A DNA stretch of 64,000 nt from Spirodela intermedia. Its lineage: Eukaryota > Streptophyta > Magnoliopsida > Alismatales > Araceae. This document shows, one piece after another, positions 1 through 12,818 of the stretch. A program made the position numbers and the translations under genes. Within the stretch, counting starts at the first letter, position 1, and each line of letters begins with the position of its first letter. The stretch is taken from assembly GCA_902729315.2 (NCBI GenBank), contig LR746279.1, forward strand, positions 1,874,001 to 1,938,000. Direction: 5' to 3'. Below the pieces are notes generated by a model. That model did no database searches. It worked only from the letters and a program-made list of their open reading frames with translations, and was not told the DNA's origin.

Positions 1-478
1 ACTTGAAGAATCAATCGAAGGATTCTTTTCTTGGATATAACAATAGCAACTTTGCCGGTTATGTTGATGATTGAAGAAGCACTTGAGGGCAAGTCTTCTT
101 CTTGGGTTCATGCATCATCAGTTGGGCTTTATAGAAGCAGAAGACGGTGGCCTTATCCTTATGTGAAGTTGAGTACATTGCCGCTACATCAACTACTTGT
201 CAATGAATTTGGTTGAATCGGCTCATCATGGAATTGAAGGGTCTAGAAGAGAGGCCCATGAAATTGTTCGTGGACAATCAATCAGCAATCACTTTAAGCA
301 AGAATCCTATGCATCACAGTCGCACGAAGTATATTAACATAAGATATCATTTTATTCAGAAATGTGTGGAGGAAAAGAAGATTGAAGTTAAATTCATTCA
401 AATGAAAGATCAGATGGCTGATATCTTGACCATATCGCTGAGAAGGCTGAAATTTCTAGATATTTAGGAGCGGCTGGG
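1..478 (+). mobile_element. Copia retrotransposon pol 3' end (RNase H), decayed
   Basis: This is the C-terminal part of a Copia reverse transcriptase/RNase H region. Across frames it shows the order expected of plant Copia elements: a YVDD-like segment near base 60, a KQKTVALS-like stretch near 145, an EYIAAT-like stretch near 175, then FVDNQSAITLSKNPMHHSRTK from about base 268 and a QMADILT motif near 410. Stop codons and at least one frameshift (near 200) break the frame, so it is not functional. The element enters from outside the window and runs directly into its 3' LTR. Confidence 0.85.
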
Positions 479-911
479 TGTTTGAAGCATTCGTACGAAG
501 GAGCAAGAGCAAGAAAGAGATTGAAGGCTTAGCTCCAGCTCCGCTTTTAACTGCCATAGCTCTCTGTCTCTGTCGAGCTGCCCAACAATGAACAATTTGG
601 GCGTACTTCCTACTTTAGTTTGTTAAGCTTCTTTTGGAGGGTTAATCTAAGCCGCACATCATCGGGAGTTATAACAGCGGATAAGTGACCACGTGAGACA
701 GGGTGCTAGCTCATCCAACAGTCGTTACACTCACCCTCTCTCCTCTTCCTATTAGGTCTCTATAAATAAGAGACTATGTGTTCGATAAAATGTGATTTGC
801 ACATATTCAGTACTTGAATTCATTTGAGTATTCTTGATTCTTCTTTCGATTTCTTGTTTCTTTTTAGATTTTAGGGAACTTGAGTTCGTTCCTGGCTTCT
901 CAAAGCCAACA
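479..911 (+). repeat. 3' LTR of the Copia element
   Basis: The LTR starts with TGTTTGAAGC right after the purine-rich GGAGCGGCTGGG (a polypurine-tract-like stretch) and ends with AGCCAACA, so the termini are TGTT...AACA. Downstream, the sequence changes at once to the intron of a subtilase pseudogene. The partner 5' LTR lies outside the window, so its age cannot be judged here. Confidence 0.75.
761..768 (+). promoter_or_regulatory. TATA box inside the Copia LTR
   Basis: TATAAATA preceded by a CT-rich stretch lies in the middle of the LTR, where Copia LTRs carry their promoter. The assignment rests on position and motif only. Confidence 0.5.
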
Positions 912-924
912 TGATATAGCCGAC

Positions 925-2917
925 CTAGAGTTGCTTTCCATTTTTGAGAACTATATAGGTGGGGAACTCTCGGTCCATCGTATTGGCGATGACGTATGAG
1001 GATCCATGGTGCAACATTGCTCATTGTCTCCCAATTAGGGCCACCGTTCCCTCCAGAACAAACTACGCTGATCCCGTGCTTCATAGCGTGGAACGATTTG
1101 AGGGCTAACCCATCCTTGAGGTACTCTCGCGGGACACTGCCGAGGGACACTGAGAGCACGTCAACGCTGTCGTGGATTGCTGCCTCGAAACTGGCAATGA
1201 TGTCGGCATCAAAGCATGCAATGCCACGTACTGGTGGCCAGCAGACTCGGTACACCACATGAGCTTTGGGAGACCCGCCCTTGGCTGTGCCGTTAGCGAA
1301 GCCCAATATACTTGCACAAGGAGCGAACGAGCCGCCAGCAGTGTCCAGTGTGTCGGTGCCATGGCCATCAGTGTCACGAACGGTATTTAGATTGGCATTG
1401 ATTGCACCCAGTGCTGCTACATAGCCTTTGTTGAAGAATCTCGCCCCGATCAGCTTCCTACGTCAATGAAGTCCAACCGTGTATGGTAAAATATCAAATA
1501 CCTAACATCACTAGCAAAACGCTTTGAGTGTTTTTACCAAAGAGAATGGAAGGAGGTGAAGAATAGAAGAATTATGTCAACCAAGGGATGCTGACCTGAA
1601 CAAGCATCGTATCCATCAATCCTATCAATCCTATTTTCAACAGATGTATTTGCTATGTCAAATATAATGAATGATGTGCCGAAGTCCAAAACAGACAATT
1701 AGGTATTATTAAGCCAGGAAGAAGAGATGATGATAGTGATGAGGTAGATTGGGATGGCATAAGGGATCATAATGGGGAAATTACGTATGATCCTGACTCT
1801 GGTCCCATTCCAAACCTTGAGACCTAAATGCGAGTTGAGCAACAACATTCATGTTGCACTTAACACCATCAATGGGGCTGCTCTCATAGGTTCCCTTCCA
1901 CCTCGATGGGATGGGCCCCAAGTCTGCATCGTTGAAGCTGGCCGACTCCAGCCATACTCTTGTTGCCGGAGGAATTGGCCAAAAAATACATGAGTGAGCA
2001 GAAAAATTGAAGAGGTCACCACTCTTCGACGGAGATGTTCAAATTGAAGATTCGGTACGAGTGTCAGAAAGCTGTGGTAATAAACCAAAAGAATAAAGAA
2101 AGCACGAGGAAGATCAAAGCTAGAGAAAACGTACCAGTATCCAGGTTCCCAACGACGGTGTCCTCCCCATATCTCGCTTGCCTCCATGGGGAGTACGCCG
2201 GACCTCTGTCGTCACTTTCTAAGCCCATGAACTCCCATTAACGGGTCGTATGAAGTTTCCGTCCCCCGTTGGGGAACACCAACATGACCTGCGGTGACCC
2301 TAAAGATTTCGGATGGTCAAAAACATATTAAGGAGACAATTTGCAAACTTGAGAAAATAGAAGAAATTAGGAGTACTCAGAAAAGAAAAATTGCGGCGTC
2401 CCACGTGATATTTCCATTGCCTCCTCGCCGCGGATTGCCGCGAACCCATTGATGAATCTCGTGTATAAGTAGAAGATTGCATCTGATGCCCTCTCCTTGC
2501 TGAAACATAATTCATAATTAATGGATTTGACTAATAGCAGCCTCGATCATTTGGTTTGGAGCCGAACAATTCCCCCCAGCTTTGGAAGGAAGGTTCGAGC
2601 ACCTTCCCAGAAAGGATCCAAGAAACTCGTGATGGGAGGCAGTGACGTCGTTTGAACTTATCAAAGAGGCTTCTCCTCGGCTCTGAAGATGACTCCCCAT
2701 GTACACCACATAAGACTGCTGTGGAGAGTCAGAAAAAATTAATCAATAGAAGATAGATCTTAGAAAAGAATAAGGGTTTCTGGACAACAGGCCAAATCGA
2801 AAAGGATAACATAGATATCAGCATAGTTGCCCTTGCTTTTCTATCGGCGGAGGCAGGTGTCAAGGCCCAAAGGCTGAGGATGAGAACCAAGAAAGGGATC
2901 ACAAGAGAAGAGCCCAT
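925..2917 (-). pseudogene. Subtilisin-like protease (SBT5.3/AIR3-like) pseudogene, exons 1-6
   Basis: This is a relic of the same family as the three intact genes at 44-64 kb, with exon order and sizes kept. Exon 1 is 2837-2917 (signal peptide, MGSSLVIPFL...), exon 2 2603-2715 (YVVYMGSH prodomain start), exon 3 2405-2499, exon 4 2135-2299 (ends GNLDTG with the catalytic Asp), exon 5 about 1850-1958, and exon 6 925-1457 (DGHG with the catalytic His). Defects: a TAA stop in exon 4, where the paralogs have TTRSW; the exon 5 acceptor changed from CAG to CAA; the exon 5 donor lost; GHGTHT changed to GHGTDT; and a frameshift near the end of exon 6 (about 985). Intron 1 has a GC donor. Exons 7-11 are not seen; the Copia LTR at 479-911 sits inside intron 6, so they may lie left of the window. 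Confidence 0.88.
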
Positions 2918-3655
2918 TTCGAGGGCTCTTATTCCTTCCCTTTCTACCTCCTTCGTTGAGCTCAAGGATGAAGACTACTGATGACTCTTTATATAACTGA
3001 AAGCAAGCAAGGAAGCTGTTCCTAAGCTTCATAGATGGCCATTTAATTATGTTCTAGCTTTTCAACATAATTTATCATTATAAAAGGAGTTCAAACGTGA
3101 TGATTGACGTTTTCAGCTAGTGTTTCATTTGATGTTCCTTCAAATATTATAATAAAGATGACCATTTATTGATAAACAAGTCATTAATTTATTATCGTTT
3201 CATCATGGCATGATTTGGAAGTCTTTAGTTGTAATGTTCATAGAAACAAGGCAATCAGTGCATTTGTCAAGGCTCCACTATTCTAGCTAATTTTGTGAGC
3301 TTGAACCTATCAGTTGCATGTTTACTTTTATATTCAAGAAGAGGTCACCTGTAGTTTCATTGAATCCTACCTCAAAATTCTCTTATTGATTAATGAAGCA
3401 TATGCTTAAATAGGGTTTTATTAGAATATTTTATTCAAAATTTTATACTAAATAATTAGAAATGTACCTTATTGTAATGAACAGATGTTCTAGTAGTAAA
3501 ACATAATATCTCAATGAAGGAAATATGAGGAGAAACAATCTAAATAATGAAGAAACCAAGAAAACATCGTGTGGAGTAAAGAAGAAAATTGAATCTAGTT
3601 AGGGTTGACATCAACAACTTTCGTGGAACTTTTAACACAAGACGTTTACTTATGC
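2918..3655. other. AT-rich intergenic stretch
   Basis: This lies upstream of the dead subtilase start. A TATA-like 'tatataact' at about 2990-2998 sits on the plus-strand text, but I can tie no promoter to it. No coding similarity is recognised. Confidence 0.5.
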
Positions 3656-3659
3656 AATG

Positions 3660-4470
3660 TGTGCTCTGACGTGACTTAGTCATTGTATAGTAAATTACAT
3701 AAATTTAAAATTTATAAAACTAGAAAATATGAATTTTTAGATATTTAAAAATATTTCTAAATAAATATATCAATTATAATTTAATAAAACTTTTAAAAAC
3801 AATGATAATTTTCCAAGTCAATCACAAAGATGTAATATAAAATCTAGTAATTATTCAAAATTTTCCTCAAAGAATACTATTTTCTATGAATTGTATACTA
3901 GGAAATAAAAAGGAAATATATTTAAAATTCACAAAAAAGATAAATAAGGGTTGGGACATCAAGATGACATTAATGCTTGGCGAATGCGAATAAAAAAAAA
4001 ATAGAGTTTGTGTAATAATTCTTACATAATCGATTACGAACAATTTAATTGATCAAATTAAGATTTATAAAAGTTAGAAGAATTGTAATTGAATGAAGTA
4101 TATCTCGGTAAATTTAAATCACACAAATTATCAGTAAATAAAGTGAAAATTAAGTCGAAAGTAGGAAAATAGAGTTCCGACGTCGTGGTGGAGATATATT
4201 GGTGATACACAAATCTTGAGCATTTGAGAGGACCGTCATGCAATGTTCATAGCCTCAAAGGTTCTCTTCAGACAAAGATGATGTGAGCAATCTCTAGATC
4301 TCCTTGTGAAGTTTAAAGATTAATGAAATAGGTCATCGAATTATCTTCGGTGGTTGTCACCTGGCGAAGTAAAAAAATAGCGACTTTGTGGCTCTCCGAC
4401 AACTGTCACCCGACGGAAAGGAGTTAGATGGAGGTGGTGTGTGTGTCAAGGAGCTTCATCCTCAGGTCTA
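3660..4470 (-). repeat. AT-rich dispersed repeat, copy 1
   Basis: Read on the minus strand, this stretch matches 13380-14160 on the plus strand over roughly 780 bp with scattered differences. Shared landmarks include GAGGATGAAGCTCC, GAGAGCCACAAAG, a run around ATAAATTTTAAATTTACAT and a 'gacttagt' end. There is no coding sequence. It could be a non-autonomous element or an old LTR; terminal repeats and target duplications are not clear. Confidence 0.7.
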
Positions 4471-4739
4471 CACAGTAAGAGGAGGCTCTTCATCACATCT
4501 AGTATGCTCACAAGAGGTGACGACTCGTCTATCAACAGATCATCCTCTTCCCGACAACGACTTATTTGTCGATCAATTAGAGATATTTTACTCGATGGAT
4601 TCACGATCTTTTTATCACAAATTGTTCAGCAATTTTAGTATAATGCTTCGCAAATCATATTGATGAAATTTTCATCGATGATCTAGTGATTTTGGTTGCT
4701 TAATCCTTCATCAACGATCTGTAGGAAAGTTGTGATAGT

Positions 4740-5280
4740 CAAATAAAAAATATGAGTTTTGGCTCTTGGAGGATTTGAACTCGCATCGGTTGCCTGCCCT
4801 TTCTGCAGAAGGTGTGACGCGAGTTTAGTCCTACATCACTTGTGTGTCGGAGTTTCTGGTGAATATATAGTAATATTATATTTTCAATCAAGTCTCTTTC
4901 TCGCGCATGTACGATCACTCCTTATCCCATAGCCGGCTGGCCACTAGTGATGTGGAAGGAGAGTGGCACACACGTGCCCCTATCGATCCTAGCCGCTCGT
5001 GGCTCCTCCTCGACTACACTTCCGACCCGCTTGCGGGCTTGGTTGGCTGGCAGGTTCCCCCCCAATTTTGCTATATTTTTATTTTTATTTCTTTTCTTCA
5101 TTTATCTCAAAAGTAAAACTCTAAAAGTCATATAAATTCGTATAAAATCACATAATTACTCAAAAAATTTACATTAATCAACTGAAAATCACTTTTCACA
5201 AATATAATGTCACAAAATATAAGTCTATTTATCATGAGTTAAGGCTAAAACTATATTATTTACTAATTATTAACTCATGA
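4740..5280 (+). repeat. Dispersed repeat, copy 1 of a pair (partner near 9720-10250)
   Basis: The stretch around 4900-5110 (CATGTACGATC, then GGCTGGCCACTA, GGAGAGTGGCA and a C-rich to T-rich transition) is paralleled at 9895-10130 in the same orientation. Near 4779 'GGATTTGAACTCGCATC' resembles the complement of a tRNA T-loop/B box, which raises the possibility of a tRNA-derived SINE on the minus strand. Confidence 0.5.
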
Positions 5281-7855
5281 TAATGAAGACTTATCATACT
5301 CTAACTAGAGATAAGACATTTAGAGCAATAACATGAAGAAGTCTTGATGATTCTACTTGAGTGAAGGATAATGTCGCAAAAGATTGCATTTGTCATCACA
5401 AGTACTCATAGTCATTGTTAAATGAAACTAGTCAGATGTGGAGGCAATAATAACCTTTATTTACTTCTTTAATGCAGATTTTTTTAATATAGAACTATCT
5501 ACATCAAATGACCGCTATTTTGAAATACCTTCACTTATAGTCAGATACTATGTGATTTCAAATGGTTATTTGGAATCGTTTGAAGCGAATGGTGTTTATA
5601 CGAGGTGAATATTAATGGTAATTTTCATTGAAGAATGGCAGAATTCTTTATAAGATGTGTCTTTAACCTTTAAAAGAGGCCTATATTTACTTGTTTATTT
5701 CAATAAAAATGTGAAGGGATTGAATTTAGTGTTTATTTGTTGATCATGTTGTAATAGTTTTAATCTCATTATAATTAACCCCAAGCTACTTTTATCTATG
5801 GTGTGAGCTCACGTGGCTTTAGTAACACGCATGCACTAGCGTTAAAGAATCAGGTCAACTTGTGAGAATATTCTAGAATAATTTGAGAATCAATGGGAAT
5901 AAGTATTCTAGTTCAATATATGCACCTAAATCACACATTCAAAATTGACCTAATTTTGTGTGATCTTAATTTTTCTTTTGCATAGATGATTGATATATGA
6001 TGTCATTTGACTTGATCTAATTCTCAAAAAGTAGGAATGGGACATTATGCTGTAGTAGGAAGGCAAGTAGCTTTTTGTGCGTAACCATGTGATATCATAA
6101 AGGCTTGTGAGGAGGATGATGAATATTTTGCCTCATCATGGAGACTAATCCACAAGCATGGACATGGTATATTGCAAAAAATGTTTAATAGGATTGGAGC
6201 AATTTGGATACCTTCGAACACTTCCATAATACTTCCATACAATATTTTGATGATAGGAATTTTTTTTGTAGTACAATGATGTAATTAATTCCAAGTAACT
6301 CTCAAAAAGATGCTTGGGATCTGAACTCTAGGAGTTCTAATAGTGAAAATCTAAGAAACAATCTTCAAAGATAAAATGCAACAAGGGTTGAACCCTTGAC
6401 TAGTCAATTAAATCACGAGTCATAGTGATTGATGATTTATGAACGTTATCATCAAAAGTTTCTGAAACTCAGAATGTTTCTTAATAGCAACTTGGTGATT
6501 ATCATCTTAAGATTAAGAGCTTCTGCATTGCAATCGCTTCATAAGCCGGTAATTCTTTCTATACTTAAATATTTTTGAATTAGAATTTTATGCTATGGCT
6601 ATAGTTTTACACACTTGGAAGAACAATTTGATTCAATGGGCAATTTTTTTGACACAACTTAGGCATTTGTTAAAACAAGTCTTGGGGTACGTAATTTTCC
6701 AAATATTAGGTTTATCTCTAACATTTGAATCCCTTAAGATTTCATCTTTGTTAACGAAAAAACTTGAGAACTTTTCCTTGGGGATCATTTCTTCAGATTA
6801 GCTTTACCACCAAATTTTGAAATCTTATATTTTTTCAGAATCTAATTCTTTTTGTTATGAAATAATTGTCAATGGAATATTCAATTGTATTCATATAAAA
6901 TTATTCTGCACCATATTACAAATGTGAATGAAACCTCATGGAATAAATGTCAAGTGATACTTTAAGCCCTAATGGTTGAGAAAAGGGAAGTGGAAATTTC
7001 TCTCATGTAAGGATAGTGGAACGAAATAAATGATGATTAAAATAAGAGGGAAGATGATTGTGTTTTTCAAAATCAGATGTTGAATGCTTAAGTAATATTA
7101 AGTTAACTTTCACGAGAAATTTCACTAGTATGGAGTTTTTGATGTATGTGGGACCTTGGTAGAATTCATTAGGCTAGAGTCTCTCATTGGAAACAGTCCA
7201 CTCAATAACCTTCATTGATCATAAACTGAAGAATAAGTCTTCTTTTTCAACAACTTGTGTCTCATTGTATTATTATAATCAGATCTGTAACATCTCCTAA
7301 TTTATGGAAACCATTATCATACACATCTTGATACATATACTATCCCAATGACAAATAAAAGCCCCAAGACTAGATGGCTTCAAATTCTCATGCCTCACAC
7401 TCATCTTTGCTTTTCTAGTGTTTGTGCTTCTGGTTATTCTTGATCATTTATAATACTCATTTATATTGTCCATGTGATTAAAACCCAATTTAAATACACA
7501 TAAAAAAATGCCTTGAGAATATCTTCATATTGATTAGTGCAAAAGTCAAAAAGTAATTATTAAAATACCCTACTCAATTCCTAGTCTATTGGCTTATAGT
7601 TGGACATCCTAACATATTTTGTTCCAATGTATAACTCTTACTAATGTAACCTTCATTATTTCTATTCCATCTCTCTTTGTCATTATTGCTTTAATTAAGT
7701 GCACACATTAGATTCCACACATCTTATCTTATCAAATCATTCAAACACGAATGATGTTTCCACAAGAAAAAGTTAGATAAAGAACAATTACATTGAAACA
7801 CTTTTAAATGCCTTTTATTATTCAATAGACAATACACATTCAATGTTCTTAGCCA
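5281..7855. other. AT-rich region with decayed repeats, no gene
   Basis: No gene is supported. A short plus-strand stretch at about 6565-6640 reads ELEFYAMAIVLHTWKN, resembling the segment of a Ty3/gypsy RNase H that precedes the TDHxAL motif, so it is probably a retrotransposon scrap. A GGGTTGAACCC stretch near 6383 may belong to another repeat. The rest shows no recognisable features. Confidence 0.35.
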
Positions 7856-8195
7856 GCATCTTGCTTATCTTAGAAAGAAATGGTAATAAGAGGCATTGCC
7901 ACATAATCAACTTTACCTATCCCAATTAGCCTCCCAAAAACATCTTCACAAGCCACACACTCATTGCCTCCAAGGTGACATTAAATAGCTCCTCCTACTT
8001 GTACTCTGATTAGACTATCACCAAGAAACCCAGCAGCACATTCACATACACCATGTCTGTGCCCTCTATGCTGATGTTTGCCACCTCCCTATAGATGGTC
8101 ATCTGGCCAAATAGCCGTGACACCTTGATGGATGGATAGTTAAGGTCAAAGAACTAGGGAGGACTTAGTGGATGCAAAAAAGGTGATGTGCACTT

Positions 8196-10254
8196 GTCGT
8201 TATATTTCAATGCCCATTATCTAATAATATTTATAACTAAGACTTAATAAAATATTAATATAGAAGTAAGTTTCAAGTCGAACATAGAGAGATTGATTAA
8301 TTCATCATGAAAATTAATTTAGTTTATATACAAAATGATTGTAATATTTTATCAGTATTTAATAGAAATAATAAAATAGAAGGGTGAGGTGAGAAGAATA
8401 AAAGAAAGGAAGTGGAGAAAGGAAGGAGGAAATCTCATGTGAGATAGAGAGAGAGAAATATCTCACAAGAGAGAGAGAGAGAAAAGGAGAGAGAGGGAGA
8501 TTGATCAATGGAGAGAAATAGAAGGAGATCAATTGAGAGAGAGAGAGAGATCTCATGAGAGATGGAGAAAAAAGAAGAGGTCTCACAAGAGAAGGAGAGA
8601 GAGAAATAAGACAATAATAAAAAAAGAGAAATGTAGTCAACTCATTTTCACGGTGACCAATATTCTTGGACAAATGTGTGCTTGAGAATTCACACATGAC
8701 ATGAGGTCAGTCGTGAATGTCTCCACATTATTTTAACAGTTCAATGATCATTAAGCAACCTTTAATCTTGCTAACTTCATGTTCAAAAATAGAAGAATAA
8801 CTATTATTTGTGGAACACTGAATATGAAATACGTCAAGATTTGACTATGAAAATCAATATAAAACAAGTTAAAAATGATCTTAACTTAATCTTAGATGAG
8901 TTTAAGAAGATTTAGAAGAAGAAAGAAGATTATTCATCAAGTTTTGAATTAGTTCTACTCATTTTAATTGAAACATATATGAAACAAAAATAACTTATGG
9001 TAAAATATAAATAAATGACAAAAATAGATAAGTAAATACTAAAAATAAGAAAGAAATCATTGTCCAAGTTTAGTCTGCCGCTTGAGTAATTGGAGACACC
9101 AGTGTGGTGGCTTGGTTTCATCTAGATGTCCCACACCACATTGGAAGTCGCAATAGTATTGTCTAGAAGCACTACGCTGCTTACTGAAGAAATTCACTAA
9201 AAGAGGGGTCGACTATGCTATCACTATCATTTGGAGGAAGAAGGGAAGAGATGACCACTTGTTGAAGTCCTTGAGTGTAGTCAGGAGAGGAAGGAATAAG
9301 CTTGCTGATCCTCGGAGGAATTGATCACATGAAAGGAAGTAGGAAACAAATTACTGTATTCGTGACTACTATTGGGATTTTAAAGATAATCAATAATGTC
9401 TATTTTACTAAAAAATAATCAATTATTATCTTCATATCCCTAATAGTGATATGTATGAGAAAAGTTCTTAGTATTGTAACACTTCATGAGCCACTAGATC
9501 AGATGTGCTAAGTCACGTGGCATGTTGAGCGACGTGGGATCAACCCACCACAAATTGTTGCTGATTGAGAACTTAAGTCCCTGGTATCATGGCACCTCTT
9601 TAACTGTTGGATCATCATTTAAGGCCATGTGTGTATTGAATGAAGTTAGATTCGCAAACCGCCAATAGATTACTTAAGGACTCTAAGATCATGGTAGTTT
9701 TTTAGCTGGAGGATCACACCGCACTCCAAACAGCTGCCTATAATAGACAAGAAATTATAGTCCCACATTGAAAATATTTTAGTGAATGAGCTGAACATAA
9801 ATCAAAGGTACGATCTATTAGTAGAGTTCACTTCTCCCAAATTAAAATAATGCACAGAACAAGCTTAGGAGAAGGTAAAAAAGTGGTCTGCCCTCACATG
9901 TACACATGTGTATGATGCTCATTGCTCCATGATCGGTTGGCCACTAAGACATGGCAGGAGAGTGACAGACACATGCGCAAAGTGAGTCCCCCACCACTCG
10001 AGCCCAGCTCATGGCTCTTCTAGTCTAGGTCTATCCACTCAATCATAGTGCCCCCCTAGGTCAACTACCAAGTGACAACATTCTAGGGGTGGTGATATTT
10101 TTCTATTTTATTCTTTTATTTTTTAAAAAAATCAAAAATTACATAGTATTTTAACTTTAGGTTTTAAAATTAGTAAAATATTTCAATATTTATTCAAAAA
10201 GTTAACAAAATAAAATAAAATAATATAACTAATTAAAATACAAAAATCTAGCTT
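8196..10254. mobile_element. ~2 kb insertion inside exon 11 of the dead subtilase
   Basis: The boundaries come from where the subtilase similarity stops and resumes. The insert is AT-rich, holds a GA-rich patch at 8384-8620, and contains the second copy (about 9720-10250) of the repeat seen at 4740-5280. A GGTATCATGGCACC stretch at about 9580 recalls the tRNA-Met primer-binding site of LTR elements. No coding domain is recognised and no clear target-site duplication was found, so the class is open. Confidence 0.5.
8384..8620. repeat. GA-rich low-complexity stretch
   Basis: Degenerate GAGAGA tracts alternate with TCTCA..., giving many short inverted repeats such as TCTCACAAGAGA. The open frame here is only low-complexity sequence. 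Confidence 0.7.
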
Positions 10255-10735
10255 TAACAAATGCCATCTTAGAGAAAGTGGCAACCAAGGTGAAGTCAAA
10301 GTGGATGGTAAAAGGAGGTCAAGCCAATCTACTACCAAATCATAGACCAAGTTAGGTCCATTGTAGTGGATAGTGAACATGCTTAGTCCCATAGCTAAAG
10401 GGGTTGGCATTGATGAAGAACGAGTCTAGTGTTAGATTTCTCTGGCTACCTTGGTCATTTCTTCATTGCCCTCTACAGCAAGAGATTCATATGAGATGGA
10501 GAAGGAAGTGTCATGTACACTTTGACCGCCTATTGAGGAAGCTGGTCAATAGCCATGATGGCGGACTTGATCTTAGCTTGGCTCTAATCAAGGTGAAGGG
10601 TTTTGAGGAACCTGGCAATCCTTTAGAGATATGAGGGCAAGAATCTACATTCCCCATTGTTAGGATAAATGACCACTCTGACAAACAAAGTGATGCCCAA
10701 TTGACCTACGACACAGGAGGAAAGGTGACGGAAGA

Positions 10736-11885
10736 AACATCAATGATAATGCCTTATTTTCATGTCATAAGCCATTATACTTTTTTTATTTATGTCAATA
10801 ATGTCTTAATATAGTTTTTAATTGAGTCAAAATGAAATAAAACAACTTTATAGCATAGGACACAAATGAGCACTAAAATAACCCTTCTACATATATTCTT
10901 ATGATGTGATCTAAATTTTTATCGATTATATGTTGTTTTAACCTAATTATCTAAGGTTTGTAGCCTTAAGATACATATTTAAGTTAATTGATACACAAAT
11001 GACCACTCAATCTAAGGTATATTTTGAATTATAAGTGAAGGAATCATTCTTGGGGTATGTTTCAAGCTATTAGGAAGCCACATATGACCCTCTCTCACAA
11101 TAAGGAATCGAAAATAATGTAGTAAAATTAGGGTACTAGAGATCATCATCCTTTTGGCTATTATTCCAAATGTATCACTTTCCACCATCATGATAGAGAG
11201 TGAGAAATCTAATTTTTTGCAACATTTTCGTTGATTGTGGTCTCTTTGAATTAATTATTACCTTCTCTTTCAATTTTTATCAGTTCAAGTTTGTTTTACT
11301 AACTGTGTGCTTTAACTTCTCTCCCAACCCTCTTGTGTAATGGTAGAGTAGAAATGGGATGAGTTTTCTCCCCTATTTCACTTCGTTTTAAAATTTTGTA
11401 TTTTAAAGTTTGATCTTGTCGCATGAGTGACACACCTGATTGCATTAAACTTTGTTTCAAGTTCATTTATTTTGTTTAATGTTTTCTTTGTAGTCTGCTC
11501 GTTGAATGTACACCCTTCACATTTGTTGCATGTGTCATGAATTTCTCTTTACTCACTACTTTTTGCCACTTGTTTATTTCAGTTTTTAGATACTCAATTG
11601 CAAATCCATTGACAACTTTTTTTTGATTTCATTAAGATTTTATAGAGTTAAAACACTAAACATCTTACCAATTTCTAGTCTAGAGGGCAACATGCTGGCA
11701 GGAGTTTTCCCTTTTTACCTCTCTCCTCCTTGTTTTCTCTCTTCCTTGGTTTTTTCTCTCTTTGTTTGGTTTGCTTTCTTTTCTTCTGAGTTTCTGCAGG
11801 TCAAACTATTTGGAAGGGACTTGGATCAAGACTACATTGAATTAAAGATTAATCTGGATGCTTTGAGATGAGGAGCCAACATAAA
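10736..11885. other. AT-rich region, no gene
   Basis: No supported gene. A TTTCTGCAG acceptor-like site at 11791-11799 is followed by 24 codons to a stop at 11871, but I recognise no family and see no partner exon. Confidence 0.35.
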
Positions 11886-12818
11886 TGTTGAAGCACACAA
11901 GGAACAACTTGCAGATTAGAGAGAATTTATTTCCTCCTTTTATCTATTTCTTATTTATTTTTCATTCAATAAATAGAGGGAACAAGTTAATAGATTGTCT
12001 TTACATCTTGTCCCCTTAGAGACAACCGAATTCCACTAAACAACCTATTCAAACCTCCTAGAATTCAGCTTCTAAATATTTTTTTAAAAAAAATTCTTAA
12101 GAGACAATGACTTAAGCATAACAATCAACTCAGACGAAAATAAAAAAATATTTATGGGAGGTTACTCTCCTACATCCGTAGACAATGATGACAATGAGAT
12201 CTACACTAGAGGTTGAGAAGTTTACATGATGTGCTAATGTGTTCCCTTAAAACTAGGTGGTGGCTCTCATTTGCAATACAGAGGAATAAGTGGTGGCTCT
12301 CACCTTGTCAGCAAACATGACAGACAATGGCTCTCAGTTCCTCCGCAAGGACATGTGGCACCTTGTCAGCTAATAGGCGAAGCAACAATGGGATCTTTAC
12401 AAGAATTGGAGAGGTTTACAAGAGGTTTCCACCTCCTTCATTATATACAAGTGGTCATTCTCCTCTATGATATAGTTGAATAGGGAGTGGTCTGACCTCT
12501 AACATAGAGGACAGATGGAGGCTCTCACCTCCTCAGCCAAGATGACACGCTGTCGTTCTCACCTCCCTACTAGTAGGATATGCAACAGTTTTCACCTCCC
12601 CAGTTAGTTGGACTTGTGGTAGTGTCTTGTTCCATTATGACAATTGCCACCCCCACCACGAGTATTCTTTCATCTCTCTGATTTTTTCTCTTGGGGTTTT
12701 ACAAATGTGTGAGGACTCTGTTCATAATGGTCCAAGGCACACATCAGATGGTTCAGGGATGAGTGATTGACCAGTTCTCATGTCCATGTGTTTCAGGCAT
12801 GAAGGTGGGCCACAATCA
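11886..12818 (-). repeat. Copia-family LTR, diverged copy
   Basis: The stretch starts TGTTGAAGCAC and ends near GGGCCACAATCA, paralleling the LTR at 29101-29687 (TGTTGAAAC...GAGCCACAGACA). Internal landmarks are shared: GATCTTTAC, GAGAAGTTTA, TCACCTCCTCAGCC, CCATTATG and AATGGTCCAAG. This copy is longer and appears to have internal duplications of 'gtggctctcac'. It is probably an LTR on the minus strand. Whether it is the partner of the 29-kb copy is not settled, because the flanking 5 bp do not match. Confidence 0.6.

Larger units (their letters stand above)
7860..10735 (-). pseudogene. Subtilisin-like protease pseudogene, exons 10-11, split by an insertion
   Basis: Read on the minus strand, about 10735-10520 corresponds to subtilase exon 10 and ends in a recognisable SCPHIS...LKT stretch. 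Where intact paralogs have the catalytic Ser codon of GTSMSCPH, this copy reads TAG, followed by a small deletion. Exon 11 starts near 10475 with an LDSFFINANPFSYG-like stretch and runs to about 10255. It then breaks and resumes near 8195 with a DLNYPSIKVSRL stretch (about 8150), continuing through the Fn3-like C-terminal domain with several stop codons and a frameshift to about 7860. The ~2 kb between the halves is an insertion. Exons 1-9 of this copy are not recognised upstream. Confidence 0.8.

Noticed and set aside
11800-11871. A candidate final exon (24 codons after a TTTCTGCAG acceptor)
   Set aside because: No family recognised and no partner exon nearby; an isolated acceptor-like site is common by chance.
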